From NCBI RefSeq assembly GCF_001557535.2, contig NZ_CP014306.1, positions 1,922,001 through 1,986,000 of the forward strand: a stretch of 64,000 bases of DNA, in the 5' to 3' direction. Of the stretch, positions 37,436 through 44,908 are shown one piece after another. The notes below the pieces were generated by a model. The model had not been told where the DNA came from. It saw only the letters and a list, made by a program, of their open reading frames with translations, and ran no database searches. Within the stretch, counting starts at the first letter, position 1; the number at the start of each line of letters is the position of its first letter. Source of the stretch: Burkholderia sp. PAMC 26561. GTDB lineage: Bacteria > Pseudomonadota > Gammaproteobacteria > Burkholderiales > Burkholderiaceae. The position numbers and the translations under genes were made by a program.

Positions 37436-38745
37436 TGCATTCAATTCGACGCCAACTGCTGGTGTGGCTGCTGGCGTTGGTTATCGTCGGCGTGGGGTTT
37501 GCGGGCTGGCTGATCTACCGGCAGGCGCTCGCCGAAGCCAACGAACTTTTCGATTACCAGCTCGAGCAGATTGCGGCGGCGTTGCCATCGGAACCGTTCT
37601 CGTCGGTGCTGCAATCACGCAGCGACAGCGACGAAGGCGTCGTGATCCAGATCTGGAACCGCAACGGCGTGCTGATGTATTACTCGCATCCGCGCGTGCC
37701 GCTCGCGCCGCATGCCGAACTCGGCTTTTCCACCGAAGCCACCGCGCGCGGCGAATGGCGCGTATATAGCGCGATCGTCGGCGACAACGTCGTGCAGCTT
37801 GCGCAGCCGCTGTCCATCCGCAACCGGCTTGCGGCCGGCGTCGCATGGCGTACCTTGTGGCCGCTCGTGCTGTTGTTGCCGCTGCTCGGCATGGCGATAT
37901 GGATCATCGTCGGGCGGGGTTTGATGCCGTTGCAGCGCGTGACGCGCGCACTCGATACGCGGCACCCGGAAGCGCTCGAACATCTCCCCGATAACCGCTT
38001 GCCCGAAGAAGTCGTGCCCGTGGTGCGCGCGCTGAACGCGCTGCTGGACCGCCTCGCGACCGCGCTCGATACACAAAAGGCCTTCGTGGCGGACGCCGCC
38101 CATGAACTTCGCACGCCGCTCGCCGCCGTGCAGATCCAGTCGCAACTCGTAGCCCGCGCGAAGGACGACGATTCGCGCAAGGAAGCGCTCGACGACCTGC
38201 AAGCCGGCATTACACGCGCGACGCGCCTGGCTGAGCAACTGCTTGCGCTCGCGCGCTCGGAACCCGACGGCAAGAACACGACCACGCCTGTCGACCTGCA
38301 TGCGCTGCTCGACGAATGCGTCGGCGCATCGGTGCTGGTGGCGCAGCAGCGCGGCGTGGACCTGGGCATCGAGGCAACCGAGGCGGCGACCGTTGCGGGC
38401 GACCCGAACGCGTTGCGCGTGATGTTCAACAATCTCATCGATAACGCCACGAAATACACGCCCGATGGCGGCCGCGTCGACGTTTGCCTGCGCGTGGACG
38501 AAGGCCGCCCGGTCGTCGAAATCTCCGATAACGGCCCCGGCATTCCCGCCGAGGAACGCGAGCGTGTGTTCGACCGGTTTTATCGTGTGGGAGCGAGCGC
38601 CGACCGTGCGCGAACGGACGTGGCGGGCAGCGGCCTGGGGCTTGCCATCGTGCGCCGGATCGCCGAGCAGCATGGCGCGGCGGTCTCGCTTGCAGAATCG
38701 AAAGGTGGCGGTCTGCTGGTATCGATACGCTTCAATGCGGCCTGA
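37435..38745 (+). CDS. Sensor histidine kinase (QseC/PmrB-like)
   Basis: Inner-membrane kinase of 436 residues paired with the regulator that it overlaps. It has two transmembrane helices (about 9-29 and 141-161) flanking a periplasmic domain of about 110 residues, a short HAMP-like linker, the dimerisation domain with H223 in VADAAHELRTPLAAV, and the ATPase domain with N-box NNLIDNATKYTPDGG, G1 DNGPGIP and GSGLGLAIV. The signal sensed is unknown; the periplasmic domain and the downstream protease point to envelope conditions. Confidence 0.94.
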   Translation: MHSIRRQLLVWLLALVIVGVGFAGWLIYRQALAEANELFDYQLEQIAAALPSEPFSSVLQSRSDSDEGVVIQIWNRNGVLMYYSHPRVPLAPHAELGFSTEATARGEWRVYSAIVGDNVVQLAQPLSIRNRLAAGVAWRTLWPLVLLLPLLGMAIWIIVGRGLMPLQRVTRALDTRHPEALEHLPDNRLPEEVVPVVRALNALLDRLATALDTQKAFVADAAHELRTPLAAVQIQSQLVARAKDDDSRKEALDDLQAGITRATRLAEQLLALARSEPDGKNTTTPVDLHALLDECVGASVLVAQQRGVDLGIEATEAATVAGDPNALRVMFNNLIDNATKYTPDGGRVDVCLRVDEGRPVVEISDNGPGIPAEERERVFDRFYRVGASADRARTDVAGSGLGLAIVRRIAEQHGAAVSLAESKGGGLLVSIRFNAA

Positions 38746-38754
38746 ATTCATTGC

Positions 38755-38771
38755 TTTAAGTAACCTTTAAG
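38755..38771 (+). promoter_or_regulatory. TTTAAG-N5-TTTAAG box upstream of the DegP-like gene
   Basis: Direct repeat TTTAAG TAACC TTTAAG beginning 9 bp after the kinase stop, identical in both half-sites and spacing to the box upstream of the response regulator gene. It probably gives the protease its own regulated promoter. Confidence 0.7.
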
Positions 38772-38823
38772 CGGCGCCCCGTACTCTTCGTTCATCATGA
38801 AGCGCATCCCCGAGGAGCACACG

Positions 38824-40368
38824 ATGAAAGCGAAGATCATTACCCGCAGCGCCGTTGCGGTAGCCGTTGCAGTCGCCTTGTCGGCGGGTTACGTCGCCGG
38901 CAACCATAACGTCGCCGCGCCCCAGGTCATCACGCCGGCCCAGGCCGCGATGATGCCCGCCGAAGCCGCCGCCAAGACCGGCATCCCCGATTTTTCGGGA
39001 CTCGTCGAAACCTACGGCCCGGCCGTCGTCAACATCAGCGCGAAACACGTCGTAAAGACGGCTGCGCGGCGTGGCATGAATGGCGGCATGAACGGCGGAG
39101 CAAATGGCGGCAACCCGCAACTGCCGATCGATCCGAGCGATCCGTTCTATCAGTTCTTCAAGCATTTCTACGGTAACGGCGTGCCTGGCATGGGCGGCGA
39201 CGGCAATGGCCCGAACGCCTCCGATACCCCCAGCGAAAGCCTGGGCTCAGGGTTTATCGTGAGCAGCGACGGGTACATTTTGACCAACGCGCACGTGGTC
39301 GACGGCGCGAATGTCGTCACGGTGAAAACCACCGACAAACGCGAGTACCGCGCGAAAGTCGTGGGCGCCGACAAACAGTCGGACGTCGCGGTGCTGAAGA
39401 TCGAAGCGAAGAACCTGCCGATCGTGAAGATCGGCGACCCGAACGGCAGCAAGGTCGGCCAGTGGGTGGTGGCGATCGGCTCGCCTTACGGTTTCGATAA
39501 CACCGTCACCTCCGGCATCATCAGCGCAAAATCGCGTTCGTTGCCCAACGAGAACTACACGCCGTTCATCCAGACCGACGTACCGGTGAACCCGGGTAAC
39601 TCGGGCGGACCGCTCTTCAACCTGCAAGGCGAAGTGATCGGCATCAATTCGATGATCTATTCGCAGACCGGCGGCTTCCAGGGTCTTTCGTTCGCAATCC
39701 CGATCAACGAAGCGATCAAGGTGAAGGACGCGCTGATCAAGACCGGACACGTGGACCGCGGTCGCCTTGGCGTGACGGTGCAGGGCATGAACCAGACGCT
39801 GGCGAAATCGTTCGGCATGCAAAGCGCGAACGGCGCACTGGTGAGTTCGGTGGAACCGGGCGGCCCTGCGGCGAAGGCGGGTCTCCAGCCCGGCGACGTG
39901 ATTCTGTCGGTGAACGGCCTGGCCGTTGCGGATTCCAACTCGCTGCCGGCGCAAGTTGCCGGTCTGCCGCCTGGAAGCACGGCGAAGGTGCAGGTCTGGC
40001 GCGAGAAGGGTACGAAAGACCTGACGGTGACCGTCGGCGCGCTGAGCGACGCCAAGACCGCAAGCACGGGCGGTGCGGACAAGAGCGAATCGGCATCGCA
40101 GGACGCGCGTCTGGGCGTGGCAGTCCGGCCGCTGACGCCTGAAGAGAAGCAGAGCGCTTCGTTGTCGCGTGGTCTGCTGGTCCAGCAGGCGGGCGGAGCG
40201 GCGGAAAGCGCAGGCATCCAGGCCGGCGACGTGATCTTGGCGGTCAATGGCCAGCCGGTCACGACCGTCGATCAGTTGAAGACGATGGTCAAGAACGCCG
40301 GCGACAGCATCGCGCTGTTGATCCAGCGTGACGATGCGCAAATCTTCGTGCCGGTGGATCTCGGCTGA
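38824..40368 (+). CDS. DegP/MucD-like periplasmic serine endoprotease (Do family)
   Basis: HtrA-type protease/chaperone that removes misfolded envelope proteins. 514 residues: signal-anchor-like N-terminus (about 1-28), trypsin-like domain with catalytic H157 (TNAHVVDG), D187 (SDVAVLKIE) and S260 (NPGNSGGPLF), then two PDZ domains (about 305-390 and 425-510). A Gly/Asn/Met-rich loop near residues 80-100 is the variable LA loop region. The start at 38824 follows GAGGAG. It lies after the two-component system and shares the same regulatory box, so it is probably a direct target. Confidence 0.94.
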   Translation: MKAKIITRSAVAVAVAVALSAGYVAGNHNVAAPQVITPAQAAMMPAEAAAKTGIPDFSGLVETYGPAVVNISAKHVVKTAARRGMNGGMNGGANGGNPQLPIDPSDPFYQFFKHFYGNGVPGMGGDGNGPNASDTPSESLGSGFIVSSDGYILTNAHVVDGANVVTVKTTDKREYRAKVVGADKQSDVAVLKIEAKNLPIVKIGDPNGSKVGQWVVAIGSPYGFDNTVTSGIISAKSRSLPNENYTPFIQTDVPVNPGNSGGPLFNLQGEVIGINSMIYSQTGGFQGLSFAIPINEAIKVKDALIKTGHVDRGRLGVTVQGMNQTLAKSFGMQSANGALVSSVEPGGPAAKAGLQPGDVILSVNGLAVADSNSLPAQVAGLPPGSTAKVQVWREKGTKDLTVTVGALSDAKTASTGGADKSESASQDARLGVAVRPLTPEEKQSASLSRGLLVQQAGGAAESAGIQAGDVILAVNGQPVTTVDQLKTMVKNAGDSIALLIQRDDAQIFVPVDLG

Positions 40369-40374
40369 CGCGGG

Positions 40375-40409
40375 ATTTCCGGGTTGTGGCCTTGCCGCAG
40401 CCCGGAAAT
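40375..40409 (+). terminator. Hairpin after the DegP-like gene
   Basis: ATTTCCGGG (40375-40383) pairs perfectly with CCCGGAAAT (40401-40409) around a 17-nt loop, 6 bp after the stop. No T run follows, so it may be a weak or Rho-assisted terminator. Confidence 0.45.
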
Positions 40410-40560
40410 AGGGCGGGATGCGGGCATGAACTGTGCTGATTCGTCTGTTCAGATGCTGTATCGACTCGAGTAGTCCGGGAGCTATCGATTACCGTGTACG
40501 AGCAGCAATCAGAAGCGCAGCGCCGATGAAGGCGTCTGAAGTCCACAAGGAGCCAAACAG

Positions 40561-41082
40561 ATGACGAAGACGACGAACGCAGCCAGCATCCAGGCAACAT
40601 CGAAGAAGAAAGCGTTTAAAAAGGTATCGATCGCGATGCTCGCCGCCACGATGACTCTTGGGGTGGCGGGCGGCGCATTTGCGCAGGCATCGAGCGCTGA
40701 CACCAGCGACATGAGCAGCGCCGGAAATACTAACGGCGGCGGCCTGCCTCAGGTCCAGACGCAGGGCAATGTGTCGTACACGTCCGGTGGCGTGGGGCTG
40801 GACGAATCGCATGCACTGATCCGCGAACAGGCGCATTGGCCGCTTTCGTTGCGTTTCACGGGGCCTACTGCGGATTATCTTGCCGACGTGCACGTGCGCA
40901 TCGCTGACGAAAAGAACGCCGAAGTGCTCAAAACCGATGCAATGGGCCCGTACATGCTCGTGAAATTGCCGCCGGGCCGCTATACGGTCTACGCAAAGTA
41001 CAAGGATTCGGAAAAGAAACAGGCGGTGACGGTGGCGGGAAACGGCAAGGCAAAGGCCGCTTTCCACTGGTCGAGCCAGTAA
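40561..41082 (+). CDS. Small secreted protein with carboxypeptidase-regulatory-like fold
   Basis: 173 residues with a long signal peptide (cut near AFA at about residue 40), a Ser/Asn/Gly-rich mature start, and a beta-sandwich-like C-terminal half (YLADVHVRIADEKNAEVLKTDAMGPYMLVKLPPGRYTVYAKY). That repeat pattern, in particular LPPGRYTVYA, is typical of carboxypeptidase regulatory-like (CarboxypepD_reg or transthyretin-like) domains. No catalytic residues are seen. It stands alone between two hairpins. AAGGAG lies upstream of the ATG. Likely periplasmic; partner unknown. Confidence 0.72.
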   Translation: MTKTTNAASIQATSKKKAFKKVSIAMLAATMTLGVAGGAFAQASSADTSDMSSAGNTNGGGLPQVQTQGNVSYTSGGVGLDESHALIREQAHWPLSLRFTGPTADYLADVHVRIADEKNAEVLKTDAMGPYMLVKLPPGRYTVYAKYKDSEKKQAVTVAGNGKAKAAFHWSSQ

Positions 41083-41216
41083 GCAGCTCGCTTTCCGAGC
41101 CGCGAATCGGAACAAACTGCCGGGAACGGCGCGAACCCGGACACGGTGTGTTGCGCAGGACATAAACCCGCGCACAACGCTTGCACAACTCCCTCGGAGT
41201 TGTCTCATAATGAAAG

Positions 41217-41248
41217 CCACGGGTCCCGGAAAGCCCGTGGTTTTTTTT
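41217..41248 (+). terminator. Intrinsic terminator
   Basis: CCACGGG (41217-41223) pairs with CCCGTGG (41234-41240), followed by eight T residues. It ends the transcript of the small secreted protein. An 8-bp hairpin (41185-41203) precedes it. Confidence 0.8.
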
Positions 41249-41332
41249 GTGCATTCGTGCCGCAGTCGCACGACGGCGCATTTCAGTGCCTTGCTTCGAA
41301 TCCGCATGAATCCAGTCTGAAACCGGGAGCGC

Positions 41333-41698
41333 ATGATGAACACCGACACCCATCTGATTGAAATTTCGCTGAACACGCGCCGGCATCGCGTGATCCATCA
41401 GGGCGTGACGTTCGCCGATACCCAGGCGGCCTTGACGCTCGCCGAAACCGGTCTTGACCCGGTGCATTATTTTCCCCGCGGCGACGTCAACATGGCGCGC
41501 CTCGCCAGGTCCGCGCACACCTCGCATTGCCCGTACAAGGGCGAAGCCACTTACTACCATTTGCTCACCGAAGAAGGTCCGATCGAAAACGCGGTCTGGA
41601 GTTACGAGGAACCGCTGGAAAGCGCCACGCAGATCAAGGGGTATCTGGCGTTCTATCCGACGCGCGTCGATCGTATCGATGAAACGTCGGGCGCCTGA
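41333..41698 (+). CDS. DUF427 domain-containing protein
   Basis: Cytoplasmic protein of 121 residues, the standard length for DUF427. It shows the family pattern RVIHQGVTFADTQAALTLAETG, YFPRGDVNMARL and THTS-like SHCPYKGEATYYHL, then VWSYEEPLESATQIKGYLAFYP. The function is unknown; the fold is a small beta barrel whose conserved Cys/His/Tyr pocket has suggested an enzyme. Two adjacent ATGs (41333, 41336) are possible starts. It lies 33 bp before an SRPBCC-domain gene on the same strand. Confidence 0.88.
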   Translation: MMNTDTHLIEISLNTRRHRVIHQGVTFADTQAALTLAETGLDPVHYFPRGDVNMARLARSAHTSHCPYKGEATYYHLLTEEGPIENAVWSYEEPLESATQIKGYLAFYPTRVDRIDETSGA

Positions 41699-41734
41699 TT
41701 ACTAAACCGCCGCATCGAGTCAGGGGAGGCCGTG

Positions 41735-42493
41735 ATGGAAGTCGCCGATGCTTTACGCATTCCGCTCGCTCCCGCTCTCGTGCGTGAGGCGCTGGGCGAC
41801 CTGGCGCTGGTGCGCGCGAGTATCGACAATTGCGAATCGCTCTTGCGGCTGGCCGGTGGCGAATACATGCTCGCGATGACCGTGCCGCTCGGCGCGCTGC
41901 GCTCGCGTTACGTCATCCGCGCACATGTAGCCGAAGCGCGCCGTTTGCCGCGGCATGACGAGGCCGAGGGCGAAGTCGATGCCCAGACCCTGAGTTTCAA
42001 GGCGCGCGGCGAGGGCGTGGGATCGTTGCGCGGACAGATCGCGGTGGCGCTGATTCCGGACGCGAACGGCGAATCGACGTGGATCGAATATACGGTTTGG
42101 GCAACGCTCACCGGACCGCTGGCGAGCTTGCCGCCGCGTCAGATCGAAAACGCGCTGCGCGAGGTGGCCGATGATTTTTTCGCCGACTTCTGCGAGGTGG
42201 TGCGCGCAAAGCACGGGCATCCGGCAACGCAAGCGCCGGACGCGGCAGTTACCCGACGGCATCTATTCCTGAGGCCCATCGCCATGTCTGCGGCGTTCGC
42301 GCGTCCGGCGAGCGCAGCGGCGCAGAAGTCGCGCGCCGCCGCGGCCGATGCCATAGGCGGCGTGTTGCGGCACAGGCTGCATGGGCATGCGCCGCGGCAT
42401 CATCCGCACAGCATGCCCGCATGGGCATGGGCTGCAATGCTCGGCTGCGTTGCGATCTTTCTGTTTCTCGCGCAGCACTACGGGCTGCAATGA
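41735..42493 (+). CDS. SRPBCC/CoxG-like protein with C-terminal membrane anchor
   Basis: 252 residues. Residues 1-155 match the carbon monoxide dehydrogenase subunit G (CoxG) type of the SRPBCC lipid/ligand-binding fold (LRLAGGEYMLAMTVPLGALR, ARGEGVGSLRGQIAVAL, YTVWATLTGPLASL). A His/Ala/Arg-rich linker follows, and a single transmembrane helix (about 230-248, MLGCVAIFLFLAQ) lies at the very end, so the domain would sit in the cytoplasm anchored by its tail. No CO dehydrogenase genes are nearby. A GTG at 41732 is an alternative start; GGGGAGG favours the ATG at 41735. The role is not known. Confidence 0.75.
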   Translation: MEVADALRIPLAPALVREALGDLALVRASIDNCESLLRLAGGEYMLAMTVPLGALRSRYVIRAHVAEARRLPRHDEAEGEVDAQTLSFKARGEGVGSLRGQIAVALIPDANGESTWIEYTVWATLTGPLASLPPRQIENALREVADDFFADFCEVVRAKHGHPATQAPDAAVTRRHLFLRPIAMSAAFARPASAAAQKSRAAAADAIGGVLRHRLHGHAPRHHPHSMPAWAWAAMLGCVAIFLFLAQHYGLQ

Positions 42494-42504
42494 GGCTTAG
42501 GGCA

Positions 42505-43146
42505 TTATTCGCCCGGACGCAGCATTGATGGGCTAAAACGCATCACATCGAAACATGAGTCGATCAACCGTTCCGATTCGTTCTTCAGATCTATGCTTTC
42601 CGGCCACATCAGCGAATCATAAAGAATGCCCGTAAAGAGCGCATGAAGGATGGTCGTGGCGTGGTGGGTGTCGAGTTGTGCCGGCAACTGGCCTTTATCG
42701 ACGGCGTTCAACAACCCGCGTTCAATCTTTTCCTTGCCTTCGCGCATGTTCGTCTGATGGCGTTCGCGCACCGGACCCATGTCTTCCACGAACTCGCATT
42801 TCAAAAACAGGATATCGAACACGCGGCGCCGCTGTTCGTCCAGTGCGATATTGCGCATGCACCAGATGAAGATGTCGCGCATCCGGCCAAGCGGATTGGG
42901 CTCCCTGGTGTCGAGCGTCGCCTCCACCAGTTCGTCGAGCGGTAACAGACTGCGGTCGAACATGGCGGTGAAAAGATCGCCCTTGTTCGCAAAGTGCCAG
43001 TAAATTGCGCCGCGCGTCACGCCGGCTTCGAGCGCAATGTCCGCCAATGTTGTTCGCGACACGCCTTTCTCGAAGAATACCCGCTCGGCTGCGTCCAGAA
43101 TGCCGTTGCGCGTTTCCGCCGCTTCTTCCTTCGTTCGTCGGACCAT
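42505..43146 (-). CDS. TetR/AcrR-family repressor of RND efflux (BpeR-like)
   Basis: Repressor of 213 residues. The N-terminal helix-turn-helix is RNGILDAAERVFFEKGVSRT followed by ADIALEAGVTRGAIYWHFANK, the classic AcrR/TtgR/BpeR pattern, and the C-terminal part is the ligand-binding domain that releases DNA when drugs bind. It is divergent from a complete MFP-RND-OMF efflux operon, the arrangement of bpeR with bpeAB-oprB in B. pseudomallei. A CATTC-GT-GAATG operator lies between the two promoters, so it should repress both itself and the pump. Confidence 0.92.
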   Translation of the reverse strand: MVRRTKEEAAETRNGILDAAERVFFEKGVSRTTLADIALEAGVTRGAIYWHFANKGDLFTAMFDRSLLPLDELVEATLDTREPNPLGRMRDIFIWCMRNIALDEQRRRVFDILFLKCEFVEDMGPVRERHQTNMREGKEKIERGLLNAVDKGQLPAQLDTHHATTILHALFTGILYDSLMWPESIDLKNESERLIDSCFDVMRFSPSMLRPGE

Positions 43147-43599
43147 TATTTAGTCAGTTCCAGCTTGCCTGTTTTGCGCAACGACTCAGCGCTTTCTTAC
43201 AGTATCCTGCAGCGGCGTCACGCATTTGTTTATCGTCTTTCAAAGCTTCGAGACGATTCCCCTCGCGCTGCTCGTGTTCACGCACGATCGTCTCTTTTAC
43301 GTTCATTCGTGAATGTATATACAATACCATCCGTCCAACGATAGCCCAAGCCGCATTGACCGGTTAATATCCGACACAGCTTTCAGCCGCCGCCCGTCCG
43401 CGAGGCCCATCCCAGGCCCACACAAGCGGCAGTCGCACGACAGAGACGACGCCCGGCGCGGAACACGAATGATGGTCGGGGCACTGGTTCATGCGCCCGC
43501 AGGCTACTGGTTTGCGTCTAAAGACGCTTGTTGCGGCCCGCCGGCAGGAGAGGCGGCCGCGCACTTATTTCAATCTCAGTCTTTGACAGAGGTCGCTCC
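43147..43599. promoter_or_regulatory. Divergent control region of the efflux locus
   Basis: 453 bp. At 43298-43319 lies an AcrR-like operator centred on CATTCGTGAATG. It falls between a TTTACG -35 candidate (43296-43301) and a TATACA/TACAAT -10 (43318-43325) for the efflux operon. The transcript would carry a leader of about 270 nt; nothing else convincing is seen in that leader. Confidence 0.7.
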
Positions 43600-44871
43600 A
43601 TGCGCGTCGAACGGGTTCCATTCCGCTTAATCACTGCCGCGACGGCTGCCCTAATTCTTGCAGCCTGCGGAGAAAAACAATCGGCACCGCCGCCCCAGAC
43701 GCCTGAAGTCGGCGTCGTCACCGTCCAGCCGACCACCGTTCCTGTCGTCAGCGAATTGCCGGGCCGCACAAGTGCGTTTCTCGTCGCACAGGTGCGCGCT
43801 CGGGTCGACGGCATCGTGCAGCGTCGCGAGTTCACCGAAGGTGCAGATGTGAAGGCAGGCCAGCGCCTTTACAAGATCGATCCGGCGCCTTACATCGCGG
43901 CATTGAATACGGCCAAGGCCACGCTCGCGAAGGCCCAGGCCAACGTCGCCACGCAAAACGCGCTCGCCGCGCGCTACAAGGTGCTCGTCGCGGCAAACGC
44001 GGTCAGCAAGCAGGACTACGACAACGCGGTGGCATCGCAGGGACAGGCTGTCGCGGACGTGGCATCGGGTAAAGCCGCCGTCGATACCGCCCAGATCAAC
44101 CTGGGCTACACGGACGTCGTGTCGCCTATCACGGGCCGTATCGGCTTGTCGCAGGTCACGCCGGGCGCTTATGTGCAGGCAAGCGCCGCCACGCTGCTCT
44201 CGACGGTCCAGCAACTGGATCCCGTGTATGTCGACCTGACGCAATCGAGCGTGGACGGCCTCAAGCTGCGCCGCGACATTCAGGAAGGGCGCCTGCAGAC
44301 GGGCGGCCCGAACGCCGCCAAGGTCTCGCTGATCCTGGAAGACGGGCGCACCTATTCGGAACAGGGCAAGTTGCAGTTCTCGGACGTGAGCGTGGACCAG
44401 GGCACGGGTTCGGTGACCGTGCGCGCGATTTTCCCGAACAAGGACCGTGTGCTGTTGCCGGGCATGTTCGTGCGCGCCCGTATCGACGAAGGCGTCAACA
44501 ACAAGGCGCTGGTCGTGCCGCAAGTCGGCGTGACGCATGACCAGAAGGGCCAGCCTACGGCGCTCGTGGTCGGACCGGACAACAAGGTGGCGTTGCGTCA
44601 GTTGGTGACGTCCGGCACGTTCGGTTCGGGATGGGTGGTCGACAGCGGCCTGAATGCGGGTGACCGCGTGGTCGTGCAGGGCACGGACAAGGCGCGGCCG
44701 GGTTCGACGGTCAAGCCGGTCGACGCGCAACTGCCGCCGCCAGGCGCCCAGGGTGCTTCCGGCGCTGACGCAGGCTCGGCTCCGGCGGCTGCCGGCGCCA
44801 GCGGCGCGGCGGCTTCGAGCGCTCCGGCACCGGCTTCCGCCGCGGCAGCTTCCGCAGCATCAGGCGCGTAA
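43600..44871 (+). CDS. RND efflux periplasmic adaptor lipoprotein (BpeA/AcrA-like)
   Basis: Membrane fusion protein linking the RND pump to the outer-membrane channel. 423 residues: signal with lipobox LAAC (mature Cys at about 24), barrel-sandwich and hairpin domains (VRARVDGIVQRREFTEGADVKAGQRLYKIDPAPY; ALAARYKVLVAANAVSKQDYDNA), a beta-barrel domain, and a membrane-proximal domain. The last 40 residues form an Ala/Ser/Pro/Gly-only tail absent from E. coli AcrA. The start at 43600 is chosen because the lipoprotein signal begins there. First gene of a three-gene operon. Confidence 0.93.
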   Translation: MRVERVPFRLITAATAALILAACGEKQSAPPPQTPEVGVVTVQPTTVPVVSELPGRTSAFLVAQVRARVDGIVQRREFTEGADVKAGQRLYKIDPAPYIAALNTAKATLAKAQANVATQNALAARYKVLVAANAVSKQDYDNAVASQGQAVADVASGKAAVDTAQINLGYTDVVSPITGRIGLSQVTPGAYVQASAATLLSTVQQLDPVYVDLTQSSVDGLKLRRDIQEGRLQTGGPNAAKVSLILEDGRTYSEQGKLQFSDVSVDQGTGSVTVRAIFPNKDRVLLPGMFVRARIDEGVNNKALVVPQVGVTHDQKGQPTALVVGPDNKVALRQLVTSGTFGSGWVVDSGLNAGDRVVVQGTDKARPGSTVKPVDAQLPPPGAQGASGADAGSAPAAAGASGAAASSAPAPASAAAASAASGA

Positions 44872-44908
44872 TACGGCGCAATTGACGGAATAACAGGGAG
44901 CCTGTTTC

